Below are positions 16,306 through 26,717 of a stretch of 64,000 nucleotides of DNA, in pieces (position 1 is the first letter of the stretch; each line of letters opens with the position of its first letter). The translations under genes and the position numbers were made by a program. This stretch comes from Rhodopseudomonas pentothenatexigens (GTDB lineage: Bacteria; Pseudomonadota; Alphaproteobacteria; Rhizobiales; Xanthobacteraceae). The notes beneath the pieces were generated by a model. The model had not been told where the DNA came from and searched no databases. It saw only the letters and a list, made by a program, of their open reading frames with translations. The stretch lies in assembly GCF_900218015.1 (NCBI RefSeq), contig NZ_UFQQ01000007.1, forward strand, positions 181,107 through 245,106, read 5' to 3'.

Positions 16306-17814
16306 TTACGCCTGACCGTGCGCCGCCTTCACCGCAGTCCGGTCGATCGCGCCCTTGGCGTCCTTCGGCAGCGCTTCGACGAACACCACGTGCTTCGGCT
16401 TCTTGTAGCGCGCGATCAGCGAGGCGACGAATTCGGCCAGCGCATCGGCGTCGATGCTCTGGTCCGGCTTGCAGACGCACACCGCCTTGATGGCTTCGCT
16501 CCATTGCGGGTCGGGTACGCCGATCACCACCGCCTCGGCGATCGCCGGATGCTGCTTCAGCGCGCCTTCGACCTCGGCCGGATAGACATTCTCGCCGCCG
16601 GTCTTGATCAGTTCCTTCTCCGGTGCGCGGCCGGCGTAGAACAGGTAGCCGTCGGCGTCGAACCGGCCCATGTCGCCGGTGTGGTGCCAGCCGTTGCGGA
16701 ACGCGTGCTGGGTGGCGGCGGCGTTGTTCCAATAGCCTTTGAACACGGTCGGGCCGCGCAGCACGATCTCGCCGATTTCGCCCGGCGGCAGCGGCCGGTC
16801 TTCGGCGTCGACCACCGCGACAGTGCGCCAGAACAGTGGCCGTCCGGCGGATTTCGGCCGGTCGCGATACGGCGCGAACGTCGACAGGCCCGAGGTCTCG
16901 GACTGGCCGAACGTCGCCCAGAACGTCGCGTCGGGGCAGGCGGCTTCGAACCGCTCGATCGTCTCCGGCGTGTCGAGCCCCGTCACGGCGCGCAGGCTTT
17001 TGAGTTGCGCCGGCTGCGCCTGGTCGAGAATGTTGCCGAGCATCGGGGCGAACTCGGCCATCACCGTCACCTTGTGGGCTTCGATGTCGCGCGCCGCCTG
17101 CGCCGGGTCGAACTTCGCGGCGATCACGTTCATCCCGCCGGCCTGCTGCAGCGTCAGCATCAGGCCGAGCCCGGTGACGTGAAACAGCGGCAGCATGCCG
17201 AGATTGACGTCGGCTTCGGTCAGACGCCACGCCTCGACCAGCGAGCTTTGCGCGATCAACAGATTGCCCTGCGAGATCAGCGCGCCGCGCGGCCGGCCGC
17301 CGACCGCCGCAGTGTGGATGATGACGAAGCCGTCGGCGGCGCCGAATTCCGGCGGGCTGAACGGCGCGTCGCAGGCGAGGTCGGAGAACGGCGCGAACGG
17401 ACCGCTGCCGCCCCCGATCGCGTAGGCTTTCCTCACACCGCCGAGGGAGGGCAGCATGCCGGCGACGATGTCGCGATAGTCGGTGCCGGCCACCACCACG
17501 CTGGGCGCGCCGTCGCCGAGCACGAAGGCGATCTCGTCGGCATTGAGCCGGTAGTTCACCGGCAGCAGGATCGCGCCGATCATCGCCACCGCGCCGATCA
17601 GCTCGACCATCTCGACGCAGTTCTGCGACAGGATCGCCACCCGGTCGCCGGTCTGCACGCCATCGCGCAGCAGGCCGCTCGCCAACCGCTCGGTCCGCGC
17701 CAGATAGTCGCGGTGGGTCAGGCGGATGTCGTCGACCACGAACGCGGTGCGCTCGGGAAACAGCACCGCGTTGCGGCGGTAGACGTCGGCCAGCGTGAAG
17801 TCGTGAAGCGCCAT
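16306..17814 (-). CDS. AMP-dependent acyl-CoA synthetase-like protein with altered motifs
   Basis: 502 residues from the ATG at 17814. The fold of the acyl-adenylate-forming family is clear (VAILSQNCVEMVELIGAVAM, YLFYAGRAPEKELIKTGGENVYPAEVE). Two core motifs are odd. The P-loop reads HTAAVGGRPRGALIS instead of the usual TSGTTGxPKG, with Arg for Lys. The last motif reads ALPKDAKGAIDR, so the catalytic Lys of the usual GK is Ala, with a Lys two residues earlier. It may use a shifted lysine, be slow, or be specialised. It lies near the acyl-CoA dehydrogenases but is separated from them by exbB-exbD-tonB. Confidence 0.88.
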   Translation of the reverse strand: MALHDFTLADVYRRNAVLFPERTAFVVDDIRLTHRDYLARTERLASGLLRDGVQTGDRVAILSQNCVEMVELIGAVAMIGAILLPVNYRLNADEIAFVLGDGAPSVVVAGTDYRDIVAGMLPSLGGVRKAYAIGGGSGPFAPFSDLACDAPFSPPEFGAADGFVIIHTAAVGGRPRGALISQGNLLIAQSSLVEAWRLTEADVNLGMLPLFHVTGLGLMLTLQQAGGMNVIAAKFDPAQAARDIEAHKVTVMAEFAPMLGNILDQAQPAQLKSLRAVTGLDTPETIERFEAACPDATFWATFGQSETSGLSTFAPYRDRPKSAGRPLFWRTVAVVDAEDRPLPPGEIGEIVLRGPTVFKGYWNNAAATQHAFRNGWHHTGDMGRFDADGYLFYAGRAPEKELIKTGGENVYPAEVEGALKQHPAIAEAVVIGVPDPQWSEAIKAVCVCKPDQSIDADALAEFVASLIARYKKPKHVVFVEALPKDAKGAIDRTAVKAAHGQA

Positions 17815-18134
17815 CGTGTCCCCCCTGGTGCCGGCCGCAACCGCTCGTGCACGGCGGGCCCGAATTGTCGCGCCGCCGGTTGGCCGGCGTCCGCGCTTGG
17901 CTTTGTAGCGAACATCGTCAGGCGGCGAAAAGCATGATTCCGCATCGTCGACCAAACCAGACCGCGTTACCGCCGGATTGGGGCCAGCCTCGGCCCGACG
18001 ATGAATCTAAGGGCCTCGGCACGGCTTTCGGCTTCCCCTGCGGTTCCCGAAACCCCATCTTGGTGAATGGATTGAGCAAGGAACAGAGCCGACCCGGCTG
18101 AGTTGGGGACGCAGACAAGGATTGGAGGCATCAC
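17815..18134. other. Divergent intergenic region, promoter only
   Basis: 320 bases between the acyl-CoA synthetase (minus) and the DUF3618 gene (plus). I see no gene. The right end holds the EcfG-like promoter listed separately and a GGAGG ribosome site at 18124-18128. Confidence 0.5.
18080..18104 (+). promoter_or_regulatory. EcfG-like general stress promoter
   Basis: GGAAC, 16 bases, then AGTT: one mismatch from the EcfG consensus GGAAC-N16/17-CGTT. It lies 31 bases before the DUF3618 ATG with GGAGG between, a sensible layout. It would place the five-gene envelope cluster in the PhyR-EcfG stress regulon. Confidence 0.5.
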
Positions 18135-19322
18135 ATGGCCAACGACACGCGCAGCCTGGACGAGATCCGCCGCGACACCGAGCGCGCCCGGGCCGGCCTG
18201 ACCGAGACCGTGGGCCAGTTGCGTGCCACGGTGACCGACACCGCTCACGAGGTGCGCGAGAAATACTCGCCGTCGGCAATCAAGGCGGAGGTCAGCAGTT
18301 ACATCAAGTCGCGTGGCGAAGAATTGACGGACGGCGTCCGCGACTCGATCCGCAACAATCCGGTGCAGGCGGTCGCGGTCGGCGCGACGCTGGCCTATCC
18401 GCTGTGGAAGATCGTTCGGGCGATTCCGACACCGGTGCTGATGATCGGCGCCGGCCTGTATCTCGCCGGTACCCGGTCCGGTACCGAGCTGACGCAGCGC
18501 GCTTCCGACAAGGCGCGCGACCTCGCCGACGACCTCGAACGGCGCGCGCGTGAATTCTCGGCAGATGCTGCCGACACTGCGGTTGCGGCGCGCGAATACG
18601 CCGCCGGTGCGATCGGCGCCGCCAGCGAGGCGGTGAACAGTCGCGCCGAAGAATTTCGTCAGGCTGCTGCAGCGACCGCGGCCGATCTCAAGCACAAGGG
18701 CGACGACCTCAGCCGCAGCGTCGCGCATAGCGGCGAGGACCTGCGCCGTCGTGCCACGGCGACCGGCGAGGCGTTCGCCGGTGAAGCAGATCAACTCGCG
18801 GTCCGCGGCGCCGGCCTCGCCAACGCGGTGGCCGATTCCGTGCGCGAAGCCGCCGGCCAAGTGCGCGATCGCGCCGCCGATGCGGCCACCAAGGTGCGGG
18901 AGACGATCCACGACACCCGCGACGCCGGCATGCACGCGGCCGAGCGGCTACGCGATCAGGCCACTGACTTCGGCCAGCGCGCCAGCAAGACCGCCAAGCA
19001 GACGCTGACCGATCATCCGCTGCTGGTCGCGGGCGCGGGACTTCTGATCGGCGGATTGATCGCCAGCGCTTTCCCACGCGTCCGCGCCGGCGGCAAGCGG
19101 ATCGGCCGGCAGGTCGGGGAGCGCGCCCGGGAAGCTGCGGCCCGCGGCGCCGAGAAAGGTCGCGCCGCCTATGAAGGCGCGGCGCGCGAAGCCGAGCGGC
19201 AGGGACTGACGGGCGACAATCTCACCGAGGACGTCCGCGAACTTGGTCAGCGCGTCCGCAAGGTGGCCGAAGCCGCCGCCGCCTCGTTCGAGGCGCCATC
19301 GCCGTCACAGAACAAGCATTGA
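18135..19322 (+). CDS. DUF3618 domain-containing protein, long helical
   Basis: 395 residues. The DUF3618 signature is at the N-terminus (SLDEIRRDTERARAGLTETV). A first hydrophobic helix lies at about 95-115 (IPTPVLMIGAGLYLAG) and a second at about 295-312 (LLVAGAGLLIGGLIASAF). The stretch between them and the tail are Ala/Arg/Asp/Glu-rich with an apolipoprotein- or LEA-like amphipathic pattern. It probably lies along the inner membrane surface. It is first in a cluster of five small envelope genes with an EcfG-like promoter, suggesting a role in desiccation, osmotic or envelope stress; this is inference. Confidence 0.75.
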   Translation: MANDTRSLDEIRRDTERARAGLTETVGQLRATVTDTAHEVREKYSPSAIKAEVSSYIKSRGEELTDGVRDSIRNNPVQAVAVGATLAYPLWKIVRAIPTPVLMIGAGLYLAGTRSGTELTQRASDKARDLADDLERRAREFSADAADTAVAAREYAAGAIGAASEAVNSRAEEFRQAAAATAADLKHKGDDLSRSVAHSGEDLRRRATATGEAFAGEADQLAVRGAGLANAVADSVREAAGQVRDRAADAATKVRETIHDTRDAGMHAAERLRDQATDFGQRASKTAKQTLTDHPLLVAGAGLLIGGLIASAFPRVRAGGKRIGRQVGERAREAAARGAEKGRAAYEGAAREAERQGLTGDNLTEDVRELGQRVRKVAEAAAASFEAPSPSQNKH

Positions 19323-19337
19323 TCGGAGACACCGGAC

Positions 19338-19949
19338 ATGGCTGAGCAGATCGTGAAGACCCCCGGCGCCACGGGCGGGAGCAATGGCGGGCGTCAACAG
19401 CCGCCGAAATCGACCAAGAAGGAGCCGCAGGACATGTCCGCAGACGCGACCGGAGCCGGCGCCGAGCCGGAGCGTGATCTGAAAGAGCGGATCGTCGGGC
19501 TGGCCAGCGAGTCCGCGGAAGCCGCCCGCGCCAAGGCCGAAGAGTTCGCAGAGACCGCGAAGGATTTCGCCAGCGAGGCCGGCGAGTCGTTGAAGCGCCG
19601 CGCTTACGAAGAGAAACAGGCCGGCGCCGACTACGTCGCCAACATCGCCGACGCGATCCGCCGCGCCTCGCACGAGTTCGACGACGATCTGCCGATCGCA
19701 GGCGTGTACATGCGCAAGGCGGCCAACAAGGTCGAGGACATCTCCGACACCGTGCAGCGCGGCGACCTGTCCGATCTGGTCCACGGCGTGCAGGACTTCG
19801 CGCGGCGTCAACCGACGGTGTTTCTCGGTCTGGCGGTGCTCGCCGGCTTCGGCGCGGTTCGCTTTCTGAAGAGTTCGGCGGCGTCGCGCGACGGCCGCGT
19901 GGTCGATGCCGAGCCCAACCGGAGCTTTGACAATGACCCCGCCGAATAA
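19338..19949 (+). CDS. Helical membrane-anchored protein of the stress cluster
   Basis: 203 residues. The hydrophilic N-terminus is Gly/Lys-rich, followed by an Ala/Glu/Lys amphipathic stretch (about 45-95, AEAARAKAEEFAETAKDF) and a single C-terminal membrane helix at about 160-178 (TVFLGLAVLAGFGAVRFL). The VHGVQDFARRQPTVFLGLAV portion resembles membrane-proximal segments of DUF3618-type proteins. It starts 15 bases after the previous gene and overlaps the next by 17 bases. No enzymatic motif is seen. Confidence 0.7.
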   Translation: MAEQIVKTPGATGGSNGGRQQPPKSTKKEPQDMSADATGAGAEPERDLKERIVGLASESAEAARAKAEEFAETAKDFASEAGESLKRRAYEEKQAGADYVANIADAIRRASHEFDDDLPIAGVYMRKAANKVEDISDTVQRGDLSDLVHGVQDFARRQPTVFLGLAVLAGFGAVRFLKSSAASRDGRVVDAEPNRSFDNDPAE

Positions 19950-20325
19950 CCGCTCGATTCCCGATCTGGTCGGCGACGCCTTCACGCAGTTCGCCAAGCT
20001 CGTCAGCAACGAGTTCGAGTTGGCGCGCGCAGAGATGTCGGACAAGCTCGGTCAGATCGGCCGCGCTGCGATGATGATCGGTGCCGGCGCCGTGATCCTG
20101 ATCCCGGGCCTGGTAGTGCTGCTGATGGCGGCCGCCGCCGCGCTGGTCGAAAACGGCTTTACCACGTCGGTGGCCTATCTGATCGTCGGCGCCTGCACCA
20201 CCGGTATCGCTGCGACGCTGATCGGCTTCGGCGCAAACCGAATGTCGCCGGAGGCGTTGAAGCCGGAGATGACGATCGAGCAACTGCAGCGCGACAAGGA
20301 AGCGGCCGGGGAGATGATGCGATGA
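19933..20325 (+). CDS. Phage-holin-like (DUF1469, Holin-X) membrane protein
   Basis: 130 residues from the ATG at 19933. A cytoplasmic amphipathic helix (LVGDAFTQFAKLVSNEFELA) precedes two membrane helices, about 37-63 and 70-92, joined by a short loop, and a charged C-terminus ends in EMMR. This matches the layout of the putative actinobacterial holin-X / DUF1469 family, which is common in non-phage stress loci. Nothing here suggests a prophage. It overlaps the following gene by 4 bases. Confidence 0.75.
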   Translation: MTPPNNRSIPDLVGDAFTQFAKLVSNEFELARAEMSDKLGQIGRAAMMIGAGAVILIPGLVVLLMAAAAALVENGFTTSVAYLIVGACTTGIAATLIGFGANRMSPEALKPEMTIEQLQRDKEAAGEMMR

Positions 20326-21035
20326 ACAAGAGGGATGGCTTGCCTCTAATTGGCGATCTCGGAGCCGCGATGCGGCGCAATCCTGTGTCCACTGCACTGA
20401 TCGGCATGGGCTTGTTGTGGCTATTCACTGGTGACCGGGCGAGGGCCCGTGCGTCGCGCTTCGCGCACGACACCGGCCTCGACCGCGTCCCGGACGTTGC
20501 CTCCGATGCGATCGACCGCGTCGGCGAACGTTTCGCCGACGTCGGCGACCGGCTGGCCGAGGTTCGCCACTCTGCCGCGACCGCCGCGACGGAGACGATG
20601 CGCGCGGCGCGCGACCGCGGTGCCGAAGCGATCGATCGTGCTGCCGAGTTCGGCCGAGCGATTCCGGAATCCAGCGCCGACCTGTTCGACAGCGCCAAGA
20701 CCACGCTCGGCGAATTGTTCAACGAGCAGCCGCTGCTGCTGGGAGCGATCGGCGTTGCGATCGGCGCCGGCATCGCAGCGTCGCTGCCGGCGACCGAGAC
20801 CGAGCGCGAAATGTTCGGCGATACCAGCGATGAACTCAAGGCACAGGCGCGCGACTACGCGCGACAGCAGGCGGCGCGGGCCAGCGAGATGGCCCGGGAC
20901 GTTGCCGGCGCGGCGGCCGAAGAGGCCCGCCGGCAAGGGCTGACGCCGGAAGCCGCAATGGCGGCGGTGCGCGAAGCCGGCGACAAGGCCAAGCGGGTCG
21001 CGGAAGCGGCCGAAGACAACGTTCGGCTGGAGTGA
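20322..21035 (+). CDS. Helical membrane-associated protein of the stress cluster
   Basis: 237 residues. A short hydrophobic segment at about 20-34 (VSTALIGMGLLWLF) is followed by a long Ala/Arg/Glu helical stretch. A second hydrophobic segment, LLLGAIGVAIGAGIAASL, is at about 138-155. The tail RQGLTPEAAMAAVREAGDKA resembles the tail of the first gene in this cluster, so the two may share ancestry. I know of no catalytic function; it is probably another inner-membrane-associated stress protein. Confidence 0.7.
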   Translation: MNKRDGLPLIGDLGAAMRRNPVSTALIGMGLLWLFTGDRARARASRFAHDTGLDRVPDVASDAIDRVGERFADVGDRLAEVRHSAATAATETMRAARDRGAEAIDRAAEFGRAIPESSADLFDSAKTTLGELFNEQPLLLGAIGVAIGAGIAASLPATETEREMFGDTSDELKAQARDYARQQAARASEMARDVAGAAAEEARRQGLTPEAAMAAVREAGDKAKRVAEAAEDNVRLE

Positions 21036-21040
21036 GGGCG

Positions 21041-21199
21041 ATGGCAGACGACAAGGCGCCCGACGACCGTCCCAGTGACGCGATGAAGAGCGGCACCCGC
21101 GAGCCTTGGAAGAAGCCGGGGCAGAGCTCTCAGGTCGACGACCAGAATCCGCCTGACAAGCCGGATCTGGAGCGCTGGCAACAGTCCGAGACTCACTAG
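21041..21199 (+). CDS. Small hydrophilic protein, 52 residues
   Basis: ATG at 21041, five bases after the previous stop with GAGGGCG before it; stop TAG at 21197-21199. The translation begins MADDKAPDDRPSDAMKSG and ends LERWQQSETH. It has no hydrophobic stretch and is rich in Asp, Lys, Pro and Gln, like hydrophilin-type disordered proteins. Its place at the end of the stress cluster, its spacing and its codon use support a real gene. Confidence 0.6.
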   Translation: MADDKAPDDRPSDAMKSGTREPWKKPGQSSQVDDQNPPDKPDLERWQQSETH

Positions 21200-21228
21200 A
21201 CGTCGACCTACGCAATTGCCGGGATCAG

Positions 21229-22178
21229 ATGACCGCTGCGGAGCCGAGCCTTCACGCGCGCCGAGTCCGGCGCGCACCCCAACGTCGCCCGGCGGTGACT
21301 CGCAGGGAGTCCGACTCACCGTGGCAGGTGCTGCGCGGCGACTGGAGGACGATCGCGACCGGCACCTACACGCGAATGAACGACGACCGGCTGTTGCTGG
21401 TCGCGGCCGGCGTGGTGTTCTACTGGCTGCTCGGATTGTTTCCTGCCATCACCGCGCTGGTGTCGTCCTATGCGCTGTTCAACGACCCGGCGACCATCAA
21501 CGGACACCTCGCGCAAGTGTCGGGGATGGTGCCGGCCGGCACCTATTCGGTGATCGAGGACCAGGTCGGCCGGGTGCTGGCCAACGGGCAGACGAGACTC
21601 GGCTTCGCCTTCCTGATCAGCTTGGCGTTGGCGCTGTGGAGCGCCAACGGCGGCGTCAAGGCGGTGATCGACGCGCTCAACGTGGTGTACGACGTTGAGG
21701 AGCAGCGCGGGTTCTTCAAGCTCAGTGCGTTTTCGCTGTTGTTCACGCTCGGCGCCCTTTGCGCGGTACTGGCGGCGATCGGCCTGGTAATCGCGGCGCC
21801 GATCGTGCTCGCTCGGATCGGGCTCGGCAACCTGGTGGCGGTGGCGATCGACTACGGCCGCTGGCCGGCGTTGGCACTGATGACGTTCGGCGGGCTGGCC
21901 GTCCTGTATCGGATCGCGGCCAACCGGCCGGCGCCGCCGTGGCGCTGGGTGGTACCGGGCAGCGTCCTGGCGGCGCTGAGCTGGCTCGTCGGTTCTGCGG
22001 CACTGTCGTATTATCTCGCCAACTTCGCCGACTACAATGCGACCTACGGCTCGCTCGGCGCGGCGATCGGCCTGATGATCTGGATGTGGATGACCGCGAT
22101 CGTGGTGCTGGTCGGCGGCGAGTTCAACGCTGAGATCGAAGCCCGCGCCGGCCGGCTCGCGCGCACCGAGGCAGGCAG

Positions 22179-22182
<4 letters not shown>
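21229..22182 (+). CDS. YihY/BrkB family inner membrane protein
   Basis: 317 residues. A basic N-terminus (HARRVRRAPQRRPAVTRRES) is followed by six predicted membrane helices; the first contains LLLVAAGVVFYWLLGLFPAITALVS and the last LMIWMWMTAIVVLVGGEFNAEIE. These motifs, including GGEFNAE at the end, define the YihY/BrkB family, once annotated as ribonuclease BN in error. The molecular function of the family is not settled. It lies just after the stress cluster and its 3' end overlaps the convergent response regulator by 4 bases. Confidence 0.88.
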
Positions 22183-23094
<912 letters not shown>

Positions 23095-23105
<11 letters not shown>

Positions 23106-26100
23106 GGCGATACAGCGTGTTCAGCGTCTTCATGTAGGAATCGAGATCGAACTGCTCGACCAGCGTTCGCATCTGCGCCACGAACGCCCAGGTTTCCGGA
23201 TAATCGGTGTGGATCTGATCGAGCTTCGACTCGATGCCGCGGATGTAGCCGATCTTGCCGAGTTCGATCAATTCCTCGACATGCTGCATCGGCGGGTGCT
23301 GGATGTCGGTCGTATCGTCCAAGGTGGTCGCCGCTTCGCCCTTGTAGATCCAGTCGATCTTGAGCAACTGGCCGATCAGTTCGAGCAGCCGCGGGATATC
23401 GACCGGCTTCATCAGATAGGCGTCGTGGAACGGCTGCGACAGCAGCGTGCCGTGCGCCTCCAGCGCGCTGGCCGACAGCATCAGGATGCGCGCGTGATGA
23501 TGGCCGTGGGTGCGTAGCGTCTCGGCCACCGTCCAGCCGTCCATCCCCGGCATCGAGATGTCGAGCAGGAACAGGTCGGGCTGGCAGTGCTCGGCGAGAT
23601 CGATGCAGGAGTAGCCGTCGGTCGCCACCAGCACGATGAAGCCGAGCGGCGCCAGCGTGTCCTGCAGCAGGCCGCGTTGCGCCGGATCGTCGTCGGTGAC
23701 CAGAATGGTCTTGCGGGCGCCGTGATAGCCGAGCACCGGGGCGCGGATCGAGCGGGTGCGGGTCGGGTTGGTGACTTCCGACAGCAGCAGCTTGACGCGG
23801 AAGGTCGAGCCTTTGTCCGGCGTCGAGGTGACGGTGAGGTCGCCACCCATCACGCCCGCCAGCAGCTTGCTGATGGTGAGGCCGAGGCCGGTGCCGCTGT
23901 GGGGTTGCGCGGCGCCGAGCGCGCCGCGCTCGAACGGCGCGAAGATCCGCTCCAGATCGTCGGCATGGATGCCCGGCCCGGTGTCGCGGACTTCGAGCTC
24001 GGCGACCGGGTTGCGGTAGTGCACGATAAACTGCACGCTTCCTTGCTGGGTGAACTTGATGGCGTTCGACAAGAGGTTGATCAGCACCTGGCGCAGCCGC
24101 TTCTCGTCGGCATAGACCATCGGCGGCAGATATTGCGGCCGCTTGAACACGAACTCGATGTCCTTGGCGGCGGCCTGCAGACGGAACATGCCGACGAGCT
24201 GATCGAGAAATTCGCCGAACCTCACCTCGTCGCGCGACAGATACAGCCGGCCGGCTTCGATTTTCGAGATATCCAGCAGGCCGTCGATCAGGCCGGACAG
24301 ATGATCGGCGCTGCGCCGCATCAGCCGGATCTGGTCGCGCGGCCGTGGCGGCAGCGTACTGTCCTGCTCCAGCAACTGCGCGTAGCCGCTGATCGCGTTC
24401 AGCGGCGAGCGAAGCTCGTGGCTGAGACCGACGACGTAGCGGCTCTTGGCGAGGTTGGCGGATTCGGCGGCTTCCTTGGCGCGCTGCAGCTCGATGTCGG
24501 TCTTGCGGTGAGCGTCGATCTCCTGCATCAGCAACTGGGTCTGACGCCGCGTCTCTGCCTCGGCTGCCTGCCGGCTCAACCGCGCCAGCACGAACAGCCA
24601 GCTCACCACCCCGACGATGATGGTGAGCGCGAAGAACAGCTTCCACAGCACTTCGGCGAGTTCGATCTGCTGGGCTTCATTGGCGGTCGCAGCCTGCAGA
24701 TAGATCAGGAACAGCGACAGGCCGATCAGCCCGGTCGAGACCGCGAATACGCTGAGATAATGCCCGAGCTGCGAGTTCAGCAGTGCGTAGGCGCGCTGCG
24801 GCAGAACCTTGCCGAGTGCTTCGGTGAACTGGGCATCGATCCGCGCGTGCGGCTTGCACAGATCGTGGCATCTGGCGTCGAGCGAACAGCACAGCGAACA
24901 GATCGGCCCGGCATAGGCCGGGCAATAGGCCATGTCTTCTGGCTCGAACGAGTGCTCGCAGATGCAGCACTTGATCGCCTCCACGCCCTGCCACGCCCGC
25001 TTCGGCTTGCGCGCCAGGTAGAATCGGCCACCGGTGGCGAAGGCGATCACCGGGGCGGTGACGAAGGCGACCACCAGCGCGACAAACGGTGCGAGCGCGT
25101 TGGCGGTCGGCCCGAACACGCCGTAGAATGCGCTGATCGACACCACGGTAGCGATCGTCATCGAGCCGACGCCGACCGGATTGATGTCGTACAGATGCGC
25201 GCGCTTGAACTCCATGTGCCGCGGCCGCAGCCCGAGCGGCCGGTTGACGACCAGATCCGACACCAGCGCGCCGACCCAGGCGATCGCGATGTTGGAGTAC
25301 AGCGCCAGCGTGTGCTCCAGCGCCTTGTAGACGCCGATCTCCATCAGCAGCAGCGCCACCAGCACGTTGAACACCAGCCAGACGACGCGTCCCGGATGGC
25401 TGTGGGTCAGCCGCGAGAAGAAGTTCGACCAGGCGATCGAGCCCGCATAGGCATTGGTGACGTTGATCTTGATCTGCGACAGGATCACGAACGCGCCGGT
25501 CAGCGCCAGCACCAAGCCGGGCTGTTCCAGCACGGTGCGGAACGCCTCGAGATACATGTGCGCCGGCTCCGCCGCCTGGTCGGGTGGTGCGCCGCGGCTG
25601 AGCGCGAAATAGGCCAGGAACGATCCGGCCAGCAATTTCAACGCGCCCGGCACGATCCAGCCCGGGCCGGCGCTGATCATCGCGAACCACCACGCGCCGC
25701 GCGAGGCGCGGCGGTCGCGCGGCAGGAAGCGCAGGAAGTCGACCTGCTCGCCGATCTGCGCCACCAGCGCGAACACCACCGAGGCGGCGGTGCCGAACAG
25801 CAGCAAATCGAGCTTGCCGTCCGGGCTGCCGTGCTCGCCGGCAAACTGGGTCCAGCCGACGAAGGATTCCGGACTTTTGATCGCGATTGCCGCGAACGGC
25901 AGGATGTGCAGCAGCACCCAGAACGGTTGGGTCCAAAGCTGGAACCGGCTGATCAGCGTAATGCCGTAGGTCACCACCGGGATGATCACCACGGCGCTGA
26001 AGAAGTAGCCGATCGGCAGCGGCAGACCGAAGCACAGTTCCAGCGCGTTGGCGAGGATCACCGCCTCGATCGCGAAGAAGATGAAGGTGAACGAGGCGTA

Positions 26101-26463
26101 GATCAGCGACGTGACGGTCGAGCCGATGTAACCGAACCCGGCCCCGCGGGTCAGCAGGTCGATATCCACGCCGCATTTCGCCGCGTGATAGGCGATCGGC
26201 AGGCCGCAGCAGAAGATGATCACGCCGACCACCAGGATCGCCGCGGTGGCGTTGGTGACGCCGTAGTTCAGCGTGATGGTGCCGCCGATCGCTTCCAGCG
26301 CCAGGAACGAGATCGCGCCGAGCGCGGTGTTGGCGACGCGTGCTGCGGACCAGCGGCGAGAGCTCTTGGCTGTGAAACGAAGCGCGTAGTCCTCCAGGGT
26401 CTGGTTGGCGACCCACTGATTGTACTGGCGCCGGACGCGATCTATACGCTGCCGCCCCGCCAC
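23095..26463 (-). CDS. Hybrid histidine kinase with N-terminal NCS1 permease domain
   Basis: 1122 residues from a GTG at 26463 with GAGGAG before it. Residues about 20-485 are a full multi-helix NCS1-type purine/cytosine permease (motifs INVTNAYAGSIAWSNFFSRL, GFGYIGSTVTSLIYASF). Residues 499-536 hold nine cysteines. Two more membrane helices follow (about 555-640), then HisKA with His682 in GLSHELRSPLN, an ATPase with NLLSNAIKF and GTGLGLTISK, and a receiver with Asp968 in LFLLDISMPGMDGW. The permease part probably senses a nitrogen compound, as the symporter domain of CbrA does for its substrate. It is divergent from the amide import operon. Confidence 0.93.
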
Positions 26464-26603
26464 GCGCTTCTCCTCACATCCTGATCGACTCTAGCGCCTG
26501 CCCCGCGTCGGCGATGCCGGTTTTCCGATCACGACACGCGCAATTTGTCGGCCTCGAGCCCGTTGTTTCGGCACCGCGACCGTAGGTCCGGCGCCTGAAA
26601 AAC

Positions 26604-26642
26604 TACGTCGCGATCTTGCGATGCAACATACGTGATCTTGCG
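26604..26642. promoter_or_regulatory. Tandem GATCTTGCG repeats, probable operator of the amide operon
   Basis: GATCTTGCG occurs at 26612-26620 and 26634-26642, exactly 22 bases (two helical turns) apart, each preceded by TACGT. A small palindrome TTGC-GAT-GCAA (26616-26626) overlaps the first copy. The site is about 75-105 bases before the first transporter gene and suits binding by the LuxR-type regulator encoded opposite. Confidence 0.45.
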
Positions 26643-26717
26643 TATCGGTCCATCCGCCGAATTCGCCGATCGTTTCCCCGACTGCACTCGCGTCCACGAA
26701 CCACGAAGGGGTAGTTA

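Noticed and set aside
19933..20325. Prophage suggested by the holin-like protein
   Set aside because: No other phage genes (endolysin, integrase, capsid) lie nearby; DUF1469 proteins are common in non-phage stress clusters.
23587..26484. A 965-codon open frame on the plus strand opposite the hybrid kinase
   Set aside because: It lies antisense to a gene with unmistakable permease, kinase and receiver domains. Its translation is rich in Arg, His, Gln, Glu and Asp, as expected for the shadow of a GC-rich gene.
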